This document shows positions 34,949 to 44,207 of a stretch of DNA of 64,000 nucleotides, in pieces. Origin of the DNA: Halopseudomonas formosensis. GTDB taxonomy: Bacteria; Pseudomonadota; Gammaproteobacteria; Pseudomonadales; Pseudomonadaceae. Position numbers and translations under genes: made by a program. The notes beneath the pieces are model-generated. The model was not told where the DNA came from, ran no database searches, and worked only from the letters and a program-made list of their open reading frames with translations. Position 1 is the first letter of the stretch. Every line of letters starts with the position of its first letter. The DNA lies in contig NZ_FOYD01000004.1 in NCBI RefSeq assembly GCF_900115905.1, forward strand, positions 1 through 64,000, given 5' to 3'.

Positions 34949-37219
34949 TCAGCTGCCCGCGTTCGGCTCCACCAGGCAGTCAACAAACAGCCGCACGCTG
35001 CCATCCTCCTGCACCACCGGGCGCAGTCCATGGATGTCACTCTCGAAGCCGGGGAACTGCCGGTCCTGATCCAGGGCGATCTTCAGGTAGTCGGCGATGG
35101 CACTGTTATCCTGGGAGAAGCGCTCGCCGGGCATGATCACCGGAATGCCCGGCGGGTAGGGCACCAGCATGACCGCGCTGATGCGTCCGCCCAGCTGGTC
35201 GATGGGCACCATTTCCACCTGGCCGCGCACCATCTTCTGGTAGGCGTCTGCGGGGCGCAGGACGATCTCCGGCAGCTGGGTATAGATCTGCCGCAGTATG
35301 CGCACCATGTGCTGCTGCTTGTAGAAGTGGTGCAACTGATTGCACAGGTCACGCAGGCCCATGTCCGGGTAGTGTCCGGTACGGGCGATGACCGGCAGGG
35401 TCAGCTCCAGCGGCGCGTTGCTGTCGTACAGGCGCTTGAACTCCTGCAGCTCGGCCACCAGGGTGCTCCACTTGCCCTTGGTGATGCCCAGGGAGAACAG
35501 GATCAGGAAGGAATACAGGCCGGTCTTCTCCACCACCAGGCCGCGCTCGGCCAGAAAGCGGGTGACAATGGCGGCGGGTATGCCGGTGCGGCCCAGGCGG
35601 CCCTGTTCTTCCACCCCCGGCGTCAGCAGGGTGACCTTGATCGGATCGAGCAGGGCATAGTCGTCGGCGGTGTCACCGAAACCGTGCCAGTCGGCGCCGC
35701 TGTCCAGAGTCCAGTCGCTGGCGACCAGCTGCTCGCTGTCCAGCGCCTGCTCCGGTTCCCAGACATCGAACCACCATTCGTCCTCATCCAGGCGCTCGGC
35801 GGTCTGCTGCATGGCGCGGCGGAAGGACAGGGCCTCGTCCAGGGTCTCCTGCACCAGCGAGCGGCCCGGCTCGCCGGCCATCATGCCGGTGGCTACGTCG
35901 ATCGAGGCGATGATGCCGTAATGCGGCGAGGTGGAGGTGTGCATCATGAAGGCTTCGTTGAAGCGGCCCACATCCAGCTGCTGCTCAACGCTGTTCTCGG
36001 CCAGGATGATCGAGGCCTGGGACAGGGCGGCCAGCACCTTGTGCGGCGACTGGGTGGCGAATACCAGGGGGTGCCTGGCCCGCTCGAAGCCACGCTTGCT
36101 GCCCATGCCGTGGCGGCCGGCATAGAACTCGTGGAAGGCGGCGTAGCCGTACCAGGCTTCGTCGAAATGCAGGATGTCCACCGCATCCTCCAGCTCGTCC
36201 TTGATCAGCTCGGCGTTGTAGCACAGGCCGTCGTAGGTGGAGTTGGTCAGCACCGCCAGGCGGATGCGTGGTGTACGTCCCTGCAGCAGCGGGTGCTCGG
36301 CCAGGCGCTGGCGCAGGCTCTGCGGGGAGAAGGAGTCCAGGCTGATGGGGCCGATGATGCCGTAGTCGTTGCGCGAGCCGGTGAGGTACACGGGGATGGC
36401 GCCGGTCATGGTGATCGCATGCAGTATCGACTTGTGGCAATTGCGGTCCACCAGCACCACATCATCCCGGGTAACGAAGGCGTGCCAGATGATCTTGTTG
36501 GCGGTAGAGGTGCCGTTGATCACATAGAAGCTGTGGTCGGCGCCGAAGGTGCGGGCGGTATTGGCCTCGGCTTCGGCAATGGGGCCATTGTGATCGAGCA
36601 GCGAGCCCAGCCCCGGCACCGATACCGACAGATCCGAACGCAGGGTGTTCTCGCCGAAGAAGTCGTGGAAGGCACGGCCTACCGGGCTCTTGCGAAAGGC
36701 CACGCCGCCGCCGTGGCCCGGGGAGTGCCAGGAATAGCTGGCACGACCGGTATAGGTCAGCAGGGCCTTGAAGAAGGGCGGCAGCAGCTGGGACAGATAG
36801 GTCCGGGCGGTGCGCGCGATCTGCCCGGCGATGAAGGGCATGGTGTCCTCGAACAGATAGATGATGCCGCGCAGCTGGTGCAGGTCGCGCAGTCGCCCGA
36901 GCAGCTGGGTATCCAGTGCCTGGGTGGTACTCAGGGCCATGATCGGCAGTTCGGGGGAGCGGGAATGGGCTGCATCGAACAGGCGCCGTTCCGGGCCCAG
37001 ATCGCCGTCCGGGTGATTCTCGGGGGTGAACAGGATGCACGACAGCCCCCGGTGGGCCTCGGCCACCAGCCGGCCTTCTTCCAGGGAGGCGGTGGCCAGC
37101 ACCTCGAAGCCCTCCTGCTCCAGAGCCTTGAACAGTTCAGCCAGTTGCTGGCCGGCGACGTTGTTGCGATCGATATCGGAATTGATGACCAGAATCGGGA
37201 AGTGCAGATGCTTGAACAT
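34949..37219 (-). CDS. ldcA: LdcA-type Orn/Lys/Arg decarboxylase
   Basis: This 756-residue fold-type I PLP enzyme has an N-terminal response-regulator-like wing domain (about 1-130). The core carries the PLP-lysine in ATQSPHK, HFDEAWYGYAAFHEFY, STYDGLCYNAELIK and ENTLRSDLSVSVPGLGSLLDHNGP. The size equals the biodegradative class. By memory the sequence is closest to Pseudomonas LdcA, a lysine decarboxylase making cadaverine, but LdcA, AdiA and ornithine enzymes share these motifs, so the substrate is not certain. The ATG at 37219 follows AGGAG. It is a single-gene unit with no antiporter next to it. Confidence 0.85.
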   Translation of the reverse strand: MFKHLHFPILVINSDIDRNNVAGQQLAELFKALEQEGFEVLATASLEEGRLVAEAHRGLSCILFTPENHPDGDLGPERRLFDAAHSRSPELPIMALSTTQALDTQLLGRLRDLHQLRGIIYLFEDTMPFIAGQIARTARTYLSQLLPPFFKALLTYTGRASYSWHSPGHGGGVAFRKSPVGRAFHDFFGENTLRSDLSVSVPGLGSLLDHNGPIAEAEANTARTFGADHSFYVINGTSTANKIIWHAFVTRDDVVLVDRNCHKSILHAITMTGAIPVYLTGSRNDYGIIGPISLDSFSPQSLRQRLAEHPLLQGRTPRIRLAVLTNSTYDGLCYNAELIKDELEDAVDILHFDEAWYGYAAFHEFYAGRHGMGSKRGFERARHPLVFATQSPHKVLAALSQASIILAENSVEQQLDVGRFNEAFMMHTSTSPHYGIIASIDVATGMMAGEPGRSLVQETLDEALSFRRAMQQTAERLDEDEWWFDVWEPEQALDSEQLVASDWTLDSGADWHGFGDTADDYALLDPIKVTLLTPGVEEQGRLGRTGIPAAIVTRFLAERGLVVEKTGLYSFLILFSLGITKGKWSTLVAELQEFKRLYDSNAPLELTLPVIARTGHYPDMGLRDLCNQLHHFYKQQHMVRILRQIYTQLPEIVLRPADAYQKMVRGQVEMVPIDQLGGRISAVMLVPYPPGIPVIMPGERFSQDNSAIADYLKIALDQDRQFPGFESDIHGLRPVVQEDGSVRLFVDCLVEPNAGS

Positions 37220-37363
37220 GCCAGCTCCTGTAACGGCTCGTGCCCCCAGTGTCGTGCGGGCCGGCGTTGATGGCAAGTCGGCTGACGCGCTGCGGGGCGA
37301 TTTGCCGGGGCCGGCAATGGTATGCTTCTCCGCTTTCCAACACTGCCGGGCCGGGAGACGAAC

Positions 37364-37801
37364 GTGAGCTGGGATCTAGAAGCCCCCTTTATCGAGCAGG
37401 TACAGGTACAGCCGGAGGATATCGACGAGCTGGGCCACGCCAACAATGCATCCTATGTGCGCTGGCTGGAGCGCTGCGCCTGGCAGCACTCCCGGTCGCT
37501 GGGGCTGGGGCTGGATGAATACCAGCAGTTGAACCGCGCCATGGTGGTGCTGCGCCACGAGATTGATTACCTGGCCTCCGCCTACGAGGGCGAAGAGCTG
37601 CAGATGGGCACCTGGATCGTCAGCTGGGACAGCAAGCTGCGCATGACACGGCGCTTCCAGCTGCTGCGCCCCGGCGACGGCGTCACCCTGTTGCGGGCCT
37701 ATACCACCTTTGCCTGTGTGGAGCTGAGTACGGGGCGGCCGCGGCGCATGCCGGCGGAATTTCTGGATGGTTATGGCAAGGCGATCGTGGGCGAAAAGTA
37801 G
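37364..37801 (+). CDS. Hotdog-fold acyl-CoA thioesterase (YbgC/4HBT-like)
   Basis: This roughly 145-residue protein has the 4HBT pattern: DIDELGHANNASYVRWLERCAW with the catalytic Asp/His region, then RHEIDYLASAYEGEELQMGTWI. It would hydrolyse acyl-CoA or a related thioester in the cytoplasm; the acyl chain is unknown. The GTG at 37364 with GGGAGA upstream is preferred; a longer form starting at 37322 remains possible. It is divergent from the decarboxylase gene and transcribed alone. Confidence 0.85.
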   Translation: MSWDLEAPFIEQVQVQPEDIDELGHANNASYVRWLERCAWQHSRSLGLGLDEYQQLNRAMVVLRHEIDYLASAYEGEELQMGTWIVSWDSKLRMTRRFQLLRPGDGVTLLRAYTTFACVELSTGRPRRMPAEFLDGYGKAIVGEK

Positions 37802-37813
37802 GGACTTGGCAGT

Positions 37814-37876
37814 CGCCCCGGCTGCGGGGCTCCCACAACAGGGGCGGGAACCCATGGGCCGAATGGAATTCGGCCC
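37814..37876. terminator. Two hairpins between thioesterase and ppnP
   Basis: GCCCCG-GCTG-CGGGGC (37814-37829) resembles common Pseudomonas extragenic palindromes. GGGCCGAAT-GGA-ATTCGGCCC (37856-37876) is a perfect 9-bp hairpin followed by TTCC. They lie between convergent genes and probably end transcription from both sides, although no T run is present. Confidence 0.5.
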
Positions 37877-37896
37877 TTCCGGAATACGGGTCTGTC

Positions 37897-38178
37897 TCAG
37901 CGGTATTCGCAGAGGTAGGCAGTATCCTGCTCGACCTTCAGTTGAAAGCGGCTGTTGCCGGGGACAGTGAACTGGCTGCCGGCGACAAAGTCCTGCCACT
38001 GTTCGCTGCCGGGCAGTTTCACGGTCAGCTTGCCGCTGATCACGTGCATGATCTCCAGTTCGTTGGTGCCGAATTCATATTCGCCGGGAGCCATGACGCC
38101 CACAGTGGCGCGGCCTTCGGGCTGGCTGAAGGCGATGGATGCAACCTTGCCGTCGAAATACTGGTTGGTGCTGAACAT
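37897..38178 (-). CDS. ppnP: Pyrimidine/purine nucleoside phosphorylase
   Basis: This 93-residue single-domain cupin of the PpnP (formerly YaiE/DUF1255) family phosphorolyses nucleosides to base and ribose-1-phosphate. [38 protein letters not shown] and the C-terminal [17 protein letters not shown] are the family landmarks, and the length equals the E. coli protein (94). The ATG at 38178 follows a GGAG-type site. It is divergent from the dehydrogenase gene at 38303. Confidence 0.93.
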   Translation of the reverse strand: MFSTNQYFDGKVASIAFSQPEGRATVGVMAPGEYEFGTNELEIMHVISGKLTVKLPGSEQWQDFVAGSQFTVPGNSRFQLKVEQDTAYLCEYR

Positions 38179-38302
38179 GGCGGAACTCCGGATGTGAGTA
38201 AATGGGCGCCAATTATGCCTGCGGCCGGATTCGCCGAACAGGGGGCTTCGCCTGCTATCATTCTGCCCGTGCAAATCAATGAACACCCATTCAGGAGTAA
38301 CT

Positions 38303-39175
38303 ATGGCTAGCGTTGCGTTTATCGGTCTGGGCGTCATGGGGTACCCGATGGCGGGTCATCTGGCGCGTGCCGGGCATGAGGTTACGGTGTACAACCGGAC
38401 CGCTGAAAAGGCCCGCCAATGGGTTGCCGAGCACGGCGGTCGCAGCTGTCCGACCCCGGCCGAGGCGGCAACCGAGCAGGATTTCATCATGATCTGTGTC
38501 GGCAACGACAATGATCTGACCGACGTTATCAGTGGTCCCGAAGGTGTGCTGGCCGGCGCCCGCAGCGGCGCGGTCATCGTCGACCACACCACTGCCTCGG
38601 CCGAGGTGGCCCGACGGCTGGCCGGTCTGGCCGGGGAGCAGGGAGTAGGTTTTCTCGATGCGCCGGTGTCCGGCGGTCAGGCCGGTGCCGAGCACGGTCA
38701 GCTGACGGTGATGGTGGGCGGCGAGGAGGCGGTCTTCGATCTGGCGCGCCCGGTGATCAACAGTTATGCGCGCATGGTCAAGCTGATGGGGCCGGTGGGT
38801 AACGGGCAGCTGACCAAGATGGTGAACCAGATCTGCATTGCCGGTCTGGTCCAGGGTCTGGCCGAGGCGCTGCATTTCGCCCAGTGCGCGGGGCTGGACG
38901 GGGAAGCGGCCATGGCGGTGATCAGCAAGGGCGCGGCCCAGTCCTGGCAGCTGGAAAACCGCCACAAGACCATGCTGGCCGGGGAGTTCGACTTCGGTTT
39001 CGCAGTGGACTGGATGCGCAAGGATCTGGCCATAGTGCTGGATGAGGCGCGCAGCAACGGCGCCCAGCTGCCGGTCACCGCCCTGGTCGACCAGTTCTAC
39101 GCCGAGGTGCAGAAGCTGGGGGGAGGGCGGTGGGATACCTCCAGTCTGATTGCCAGGCTCAAGCCCGGAAAATAA
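38303..39175 (+). CDS. Beta-hydroxyacid dehydrogenase family (HIBADH/GlxR-like)
   Basis: This 290-residue NAD(P)-dependent enzyme has the Rossmann motif [20 protein letters not shown], the substrate loop [14 protein letters not shown] and the catalytic lysine in [12 protein letters not shown]. Family members act on 3-hydroxyisobutyrate, tartronate semialdehyde, glyoxylate or succinic semialdehyde; the substrate cannot be told here. The ATG at 38303 follows AGGAG. Its last 17 bp overlap the 3' end of the convergent DMT-type gene. Confidence 0.9.
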   Translation: MASVAFIGLGVMGYPMAGHLARAGHEVTVYNRTAEKARQWVAEHGGRSCPTPAEAATEQDFIMICVGNDNDLTDVISGPEGVLAGARSGAVIVDHTTASAEVARRLAGLAGEQGVGFLDAPVSGGQAGAEHGQLTVMVGGEEAVFDLARPVINSYARMVKLMGPVGNGQLTKMVNQICIAGLVQGLAEALHFAQCAGLDGEAAMAVISKGAAQSWQLENRHKTMLAGEFDFGFAVDWMRKDLAIVLDEARSNGAQLPVTALVDQFYAEVQKLGGGRWDTSSLIARLKPGK

Positions 39176-39506
39176 AATACACCGCGCCGAGCAGACAGAG
39201 CCCGGCCCAGAGATAGTCCAGCTTCAGGGGTTGATGCAGGAAGAGCACCGCAAAGGGCACGAACACGCACAGGGTGATCACTTCCTGCATTATCTTCAGC
39301 TGCGCCACCGACAGCTCGGTATAGCCGATGCGGTTGGCCGGCACCATCAGCATGTATTCGAACAGGGCGATGCCCCAGCTGACCAGCGCTGCGATGATCC
39401 AGGGCTTGCTGTTCAGCGTGCGCAGATGTCCGTACCAGGCGAAGGTCATGAAGATGTTGGACAGGCTCAACAACAGGGCGGTCTGTGCCCAGATGGGTAT
39501 CTGCAT
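39159..39506 (-). CDS. DMT-family small membrane protein (DUF486)
   Basis: This 115-residue protein is almost entirely hydrophobic, with four helices, and has the DUF486 landmarks NIFMTFAWYGHLR, WGIALFEYMLMVPANRIGY and LKIMQEVITL. It resembles small multidrug-resistance-type transporters in fold, but no substrate is known. Its end overlaps the convergent dehydrogenase by 17 bp. It is divergent from the cysteine-cluster gene 76 bp away. Confidence 0.9.
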   Translation of the reverse strand: MQIPIWAQTALLLSLSNIFMTFAWYGHLRTLNSKPWIIAALVSWGIALFEYMLMVPANRIGYTELSVAQLKIMQEVITLCVFVPFAVLFLHQPLKLDYLWAGLCLLGAVYFIFRA

Positions 39507-39582
39507 GGTCTGGATCCCGGTAGGAGTAGGCGAAGGGTGGGCCGCCAGGGGCCCTGTGCAAAGCGAGGATTCTAGCTTCTAT

Positions 39583-39837
39583 ATGGAATGTCGAGAAGGT
39601 TGTGGCGCCTGCTGCGTGGCGCCCTCGATCACTACCCCGATTCCCGGCATGCCGCAGGGCAAACCTGCAGGCGTGGCCTGTATCCATCTGACCGCCGACA
39701 AGCGCTGCGCCCTGTTCGGCAAACCCGAGCGCCCCAGCGTGTGTTCCCGGTTCATGGCGGATCCCGAGGTGTGTGGTGACAGCGCCGAACAGGCGATACA
39801 GATACTGAGCTGGTGGGAGCAGGCGACTGCGTGCTGA
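39583..39837 (+). CDS. YkgJ-family cysteine cluster protein
   Basis: This 84-residue protein has the N-terminal CREGCGACC and further Cys in VACIHL, KRCALF, VCSRF and EVCGDS, the zinc or iron cysteine-cluster pattern of the YkgJ family. The function is unknown. The ATG at 39583 is the natural start (MECREGCGACC); no strong ribosome binding site is seen, which lowers certainty about the exact start. Confidence 0.82.
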   Translation: MECREGCGACCVAPSITTPIPGMPQGKPAGVACIHLTADKRCALFGKPERPSVCSRFMADPEVCGDSAEQAIQILSWWEQATAC

Positions 39838-39845
39838 GCAGTCCG

Positions 39846-39964
39846 TTCGCCCCGAGGGCGGTGCTCCTGCAATCGCATGCGCCACCCCCGCTCCCCCGGT
39901 AGGAGCACCCCGCCCCGGGTGCGAATGATGTCCGCCCGGTTCGCACCGAGGGCGATGCTCCTAC
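39846..39964. repeat. Second palindromic repeat family, three units
   Basis: TTCGC(A/C)CCGAGGGCG(A/G)TGCTCCT occurs at 39846-39870 and 39940-39964, with an inverted relative, GTAGGAGCACCCCG...GGGTGCGAA, at 39899-39925. The GTAGGAGC core is typical of Pseudomonas extragenic repeats and is distinct from the GACGAGCACC family elsewhere in the window. Confidence 0.75.
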
Positions 39965-39990
39965 TATTTCATGTGCCACCTGCCTGGGGA

Positions 39991-40026
39991 GCATTAAAAA
40001 ACCCGCCGAAGCGGGTTTTTTAATGC
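39991..40026 (-). terminator. Terminator of gltA
   Basis: A perfect 16-bp stem (GCATTAAAAAACCCGC and complement) around CGAA starts 10 bp past the gltA stop. The A and T runs within the stem make it work on both strands. Confidence 0.93.
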
Positions 40027-40035
40027 TCAGACAGA

Positions 40036-41310
40036 TTACCGGTTCGGGTAATCGCGCTGGGTGTGGCCGGTGTACAGCTGACGCGGGCGACCGATCTTGT
40101 ACGGGTTGCTGATCATCTCGTGCCAGTGTGCGATCCAGCCCGGGGTGCGGCCGGTGGCGAAGATCACGGTGAACATCTCGGTGGGGATGCCCAGGGCCTT
40201 GAGGATGATGCCGGAGTAGAAGTCCACGTTCGGGTACAGGTTGCGTTCCACGAAGTAGGGGTCGCTCAGGGCGATCTCTTCCAGCTTCATGGCCAGTTCC
40301 AGTTGCGGATCGTTGATACCCAGCTCGCCCAGCACCTCGTCGCAGGTCTGCTTCATGACCTTGGCGCGCGGATCGAAGTTCTTGTAGACCCGGTGACCGA
40401 AGCCCATCAACTTGAACGGATCATCCTTGTCCTTGGCCTTGGCGATGAACTTGTCGATGTTGGAAACGTCGCCGATCTCATCCAGCATGCGCAGAACGGC
40501 TTCGTTCGCGCCGCCATGTGCCGGTCCCCAGAGGGCGGCAATACCGGCTGCGATACAGGCGAACGGGTTGGCACCGGAGGAGCCGGCCAGACGCACGGTG
40601 GAGGTGGAAGCATTCTGTTCGTGATCGGCGTGCAGGACGAAGATGCGGTCCATGGCGCGGGCCAGAACAGGGCTGATCTCGCGGCTGCCGGCCGGGGAGT
40701 TGAACATCATGTGCAGGAAGTTTTCCGAGTAGCTCAGATCGTTCCGCGGGTACATTGCCGGCTGGCCGACCGAGTACTTGTAAACCATCGCAGCAATGGT
40801 AGGAATCTTGGCAATCAGGCGGATTGCGGAGATTTCACGATGCATCGGATCGTTGATGTCCAGGGAATCGTGATAGAAGGCAGACAGCGCGCCGACCATG
40901 CCGCACATGATCGCCATCGGGTGGGCGTCACGGCGGAAGCCGTTGAGGAAGCTCTTGAGCTGCTCATGCACCATGGTGTGAGCCTGGATGGTGCCGGTGA
41001 ATTTGGCCTTTTCCTCGGCGCTGGGCAGTTCGCCCTTGAGCAGCAGATAGCACACTTCAAGGAAGTCGGATTTCTCGGCCAGTTGCTCGATCGGATAGCC
41101 GCGATGCAGCAGGACGCCCTTGTCGCCGTCGATGTACGTGATCTTGGATTCGCAGGACGCGGTTGACATGAAGCCGGGATCGAAAGTGAAAACACCCTCG
41201 CTGGTGAGGCTGCGAACATCAATCACGTCCGGGCCCATAGTGCCGGAATAGACAGGCAGCTCGATGGGGGCAGCGCCCTCGATGATCAACTGCGCTTTTT
41301 TGTCAGCCAT
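40036..41310 (-). CDS. gltA: Citrate synthase
   Basis: This 424-residue enzyme condenses acetyl-CoA and oxaloacetate to citrate, the entry step of the TCA cycle. [24 protein letters not shown] and [11 protein letters not shown] carry catalytic histidines, and [13 protein letters not shown] is the family signature. Size and the N-terminal domain are of the NADH-sensitive hexameric type of Gram-negative bacteria. It is divergent from sdhCDAB over a 361-bp control region and ends at a strong terminator. Confidence 0.97.
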   Translation of the reverse strand: MADKKAQLIIEGAAPIELPVYSGTMGPDVIDVRSLTSEGVFTFDPGFMSTASCESKITYIDGDKGVLLHRGYPIEQLAEKSDFLEVCYLLLKGELPSAEEKAKFTGTIQAHTMVHEQLKSFLNGFRRDAHPMAIMCGMVGALSAFYHDSLDINDPMHREISAIRLIAKIPTIAAMVYKYSVGQPAMYPRNDLSYSENFLHMMFNSPAGSREISPVLARAMDRIFVLHADHEQNASTSTVRLAGSSGANPFACIAAGIAALWGPAHGGANEAVLRMLDEIGDVSNIDKFIAKAKDKDDPFKLMGFGHRVYKNFDPRAKVMKQTCDEVLGELGINDPQLELAMKLEEIALSDPYFVERNLYPNVDFYSGIILKALGIPTEMFTVIFATGRTPGWIAHWHEMISNPYKIGRPRQLYTGHTQRDYPNR

Positions 41311-41367
41311 TGATGGCCTCCTGTTTTGCTGTATCGAAAGTGTGACCCCCCACGCAGGGCCCGCATC

Positions 41368-41395
41368 ACTATAAAGTCAAAAACCCGTTTGTCAA
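41368..41395 (-). promoter_or_regulatory. Promoter of gltA
   Basis: On the minus strand TTGACA and TATAGT are separated by 16 bp, giving a start near 41361, about 50 bp before the ATG. The sequence between here and 41530 is AT-richer than its surroundings; no further clear elements are seen in it. Confidence 0.75.
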
Positions 41396-41532
41396 TTCTG
41401 CGATTTAGTCTGTCTATAGAGATTTCTGATCGCAATCATGCAAAGGTTTTATGGAAAAAAGGGCGTGCGCGCTTTTGACGCAGTGGGAATGTTGCAGAAG
41501 CCGGGAAAGGCCGATGGGAAGGCTTTGTCGCG

Positions 41533-41561
41533 TTGTAATCTGACGACTGAGTCACTATACT
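41533..41561 (+). promoter_or_regulatory. Possible distal promoter of sdhCDAB
   Basis: TTGTAA (41533-41538) and TATACT (41556-41561) are 17 bp apart. The -10 is good and the -35 moderate. The start would be near 41568, about 100 bp before sdhC. Confidence 0.45.
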
Positions 41562-41617
41562 CCTTGGCCGGCAAAATGACCTTTCGGCTTCTTCCTCGAA
41601 GCTATGCCGCGCGTCAT

Positions 41618-41645
41618 TTGGGTGCGTGAAGCGCCTTCCTATAAT
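41618..41645 (+). promoter_or_regulatory. Proximal promoter of sdhCDAB
   Basis: A perfect TATAAT (41640-41645) is preceded at 16 bp by TTGGGT (41618-41623). The start would be near 41652, giving a leader of about 20 bases before the GTG of sdhC. Confidence 0.65.
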
Positions 41646-41671
41646 CCCGCCCTGTCCACAGGGTAACGAGT

Positions 41672-42058
41672 GTGAATATAGCCGTGAATAGCAAAAGACC
41701 TGTCAACCTGGATCTCAGGACAATCAAACTTCCTGTCACAGCCTATACGTCTATCGCTCACCGCATCTCGGGAGTCATTCTGTTCATCGCCATTGCAGGC
41801 CTGCTTTGGATGCTGGACACGTCTCTGAGTTCCGAAAGCGGCTTCGAGCAAGTAAAGGCCTGTTTTGAAAATCCGATCGCCAAGCTGGTGTTGTGGGGCG
41901 TGCTGTCCGCGCTGCTGTACCACCTGGTTGCCGGTATCCGTCACCTGCTGATGGACGCTGGAGTTGGTGAAGGGCTGGAGAGTGGCCGACTGGGCGCCCA
42001 GGTGCTGATTGTCGTTGCCGCCGTTCTGATTGTTCTGCTGGGGGTATGGATATGGTAA
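41672..42058 (+). CDS. sdhC: Succinate dehydrogenase cytochrome b556 subunit
   Basis: This 128-residue membrane anchor of complex II has three helices and the signature SKRPVNLDLRTIKLPVTAYTSIAHRISG (shown in part by SIAHRISG), with a second motif HLVAGIRHLLMD containing the haem-ligand His. With SdhD it binds haem b and ubiquinone. It starts with GTG at 41672; an internal GTG 12 bp later is also possible. It overlaps sdhD by 7 bp. Confidence 0.94.
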   Translation: MNIAVNSKRPVNLDLRTIKLPVTAYTSIAHRISGVILFIAIAGLLWMLDTSLSSESGFEQVKACFENPIAKLVLWGVLSALLYHLVAGIRHLLMDAGVGEGLESGRLGAQVLIVVAAVLIVLLGVWIW

Positions 42059-42420
42059 CCAACGTCACCAACCTGTCGCGTAGCGGCCTGTATGACTGGA
42101 TGGCGCAGCGCGTTTCCGCCGTACTGCTGGCAGCCTACACCATCTTCCTGCTGGGCTACCTGATCCTCAATCCGGGACTGAGCTACGAGCAGTGGCAGGC
42201 CCTGTACAGCAACAATGCCATGCGCATCTTCAGTCTGCTGACGCTGGTGGCGCTGGCTGTGCATTCCTGGGTCGGTATGTGGACTATTTCTACCGACTAC
42301 CTCACCCCCATGGCTTTCGGCCGATTCGCAACCGTGCTGCGCTTCCTGTTTCAGGTGGTGTGCGGTCTGCTGATGTTCGTGCTGTTCGTCTGGGGTGTAC
42401 AGATCCTGTGGGGTATTTGA
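42052..42420 (+). CDS. sdhD: Succinate dehydrogenase membrane anchor subunit
   Basis: This 122-residue protein has three membrane helices. NLSRSGLYDWMAQRVSAVLLAAY (in part) at the N-terminus and the helix-2 motif VALAVHSWVGMWTISTDY with the probable haem-ligand His are diagnostic. The ATG at 42052 gives the same length and N-terminus as other pseudomonads; an ATG 6 bp earlier is less likely. It overlaps sdhC by 7 bp and lies 3 bp from sdhA. Confidence 0.94.
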   Translation: MVTNVTNLSRSGLYDWMAQRVSAVLLAAYTIFLLGYLILNPGLSYEQWQALYSNNAMRIFSLLTLVALAVHSWVGMWTISTDYLTPMAFGRFATVLRFLFQVVCGLLMFVLFVWGVQILWGI

Positions 42421-42423
42421 TCA

Positions 42424-44196
42424 ATGGCTAATATTCGTACTTTGACTTTTGACGCCATCATCGTCGGTGGTGGTGGTGCCGGTATGCGCGCGGCGCTGCA
42501 GCTGGCTCAGGGTGGTCACAAGACTGCCGTAGTTACCAAGGTGTTCCCGACCCGTTCGCACACCGTTTCCGCCCAGGGCGGCATCACCTGTGCCATCGCT
42601 TCGGCTGATCCGAACGACGACTGGCGCTGGCACATGTATGACACCGTCAAGGGTTCTGACTACATCGGTGACCAGGATGCCATCGAATACATGTGCTCCG
42701 TAGGTCCGGAGGCCGTGTTCGAGCTGGAGCACATGGGTCTGCCGTTCTCCCGCACCGAGCAGGGCCGCATCTATCAGCGCCCCTTCGGTGGTCAGTCCAA
42801 GAACTACGGTGAGGGCGGTCAGGCTGCCCGTACCTGTGCCGCCGCCGACCGTACCGGTCACGCGCTGCTGCACACCCTGTACCAGAACAACGTCAAGCAC
42901 AACACCACCTTCCTCAATGAATGGTATGCCGTGGACCTGGTGAAGAACCAGGACGGTGCTGTCGTGGGTATCATCGCCATCTGTCTGGAAACCGGCGAGA
43001 CCGTCTACATCCGCTCCAAGGCCACCGTGCTGGCCACCGGTGGTGCCGGACGCATCTATGCCTCCACCACCAACGCCCTGATCAACACCGGTGACGGCGT
43101 GGGCATGGCCCTGCGCGCCGGCGTTCCGATGCAGGACATGGAAATGTGGCAGTTCCACCCCACCGGTATTGCCGGTGCCGGTGTACTGGTTACCGAAGGC
43201 TGCCGTGGTGAAGGTGGCTACCTGATCAACAAGCATGGCGAGCGCTTCATGGAGCGTTACGCGCCCAACGCCAAGGACCTCGCCGGTCGTGACGTTGTTG
43301 CCCGTTCCATGGTCAAGGAAATCCTCGCCGGCAACGGCTGTGGTCCGGATGGCGATCACGTGATGCTGAAGCTCGACCACCTGGGTGAGGAAGTGCTGCA
43401 CAGCCGCCTGCCGGGTATCTGTGAGCTGTCCAAGACCTTCGCCCACGTTGACCCGGTTACCGCGCCGATCCCGGTCGTTCCGACCTGCCACTACATGATG
43501 GGCGGCATCGCCACCAACATTCATGGCCAGGCCATCGCTCCGGATCTGGATGGCAACGACCGCATCGTCGAAGGCCTGTTCGCAGTTGGTGAAGTGGCCT
43601 GCGTATCCGTACACGGTGCCAACCGTCTGGGCGGCAACTCGCTGCTCGACCTGGTGGTGTTCGGTCGTGCTGCTGGTCTGCATCTTGAAAGCGCGCTGAA
43701 GGAAGGCATCGAGTACCGTGGCGCTTCCGAATCCGACATCGAGGCGTCTCTGTCCCGTCTGTCCGGCCTGAATACCCGCACCAAGGGTGAGGATGTGGCT
43801 CCGCTGCGCAAGGCGCTGCAGAACTGCATGCAGAACTACTTCGGTGTATTCCGCACCGGTGAGTACATGCAGAAGGGTATCCAGGAGCTGGCAGATCTGC
43901 GCGAGCGCATTGCCAACGTCAAGATCGACGACAAGAGCAACGCCTACAACACCGCCCGTATCGAAGCGCTGGAACTGCAGAACCTGCTGGAAGTGGCCGA
44001 GGCTACCGCCATCGCCGCCGAAGGTCGCAAGGAAAGCCGTGGCGCCCACGCCCGTGAGGACTACGAGGAGCGCGACGACGAGAACTGGCTGTGCCACAGC
44101 ATCTACCACCCGCAGACCAAGCAGCTGACCAAGCGTTCGGTGAACTTCAAGCCGAAGACTGTGCCTGCGTTTGAGCCCAAAGTCCGTACATATTAA
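42424..44196 (+). CDS. sdhA: Succinate dehydrogenase flavoprotein subunit
   Basis: This 590-residue catalytic subunit of complex II carries covalently bound FAD and oxidises succinate to fumarate. The FAD fold ([19 protein letters not shown]), the flavinylation site [10 protein letters not shown] and the catalytic region around GRDVVARSM are present. Codon use here is strongly biased to a few codons, as expected for a highly expressed gene. Confidence 0.98.
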   Translation: MANIRTLTFDAIIVGGGGAGMRAALQLAQGGHKTAVVTKVFPTRSHTVSAQGGITCAIASADPNDDWRWHMYDTVKGSDYIGDQDAIEYMCSVGPEAVFELEHMGLPFSRTEQGRIYQRPFGGQSKNYGEGGQAARTCAAADRTGHALLHTLYQNNVKHNTTFLNEWYAVDLVKNQDGAVVGIIAICLETGETVYIRSKATVLATGGAGRIYASTTNALINTGDGVGMALRAGVPMQDMEMWQFHPTGIAGAGVLVTEGCRGEGGYLINKHGERFMERYAPNAKDLAGRDVVARSMVKEILAGNGCGPDGDHVMLKLDHLGEEVLHSRLPGICELSKTFAHVDPVTAPIPVVPTCHYMMGGIATNIHGQAIAPDLDGNDRIVEGLFAVGEVACVSVHGANRLGGNSLLDLVVFGRAAGLHLESALKEGIEYRGASESDIEASLSRLSGLNTRTKGEDVAPLRKALQNCMQNYFGVFRTGEYMQKGIQELADLRERIANVKIDDKSNAYNTARIEALELQNLLEVAEATAIAAEGRKESRGAHAREDYEERDDENWLCHSIYHPQTKQLTKRSVNFKPKTVPAFEPKVRTY

Positions 44197-44207
44197 GGGG
44201 ATCCGGT

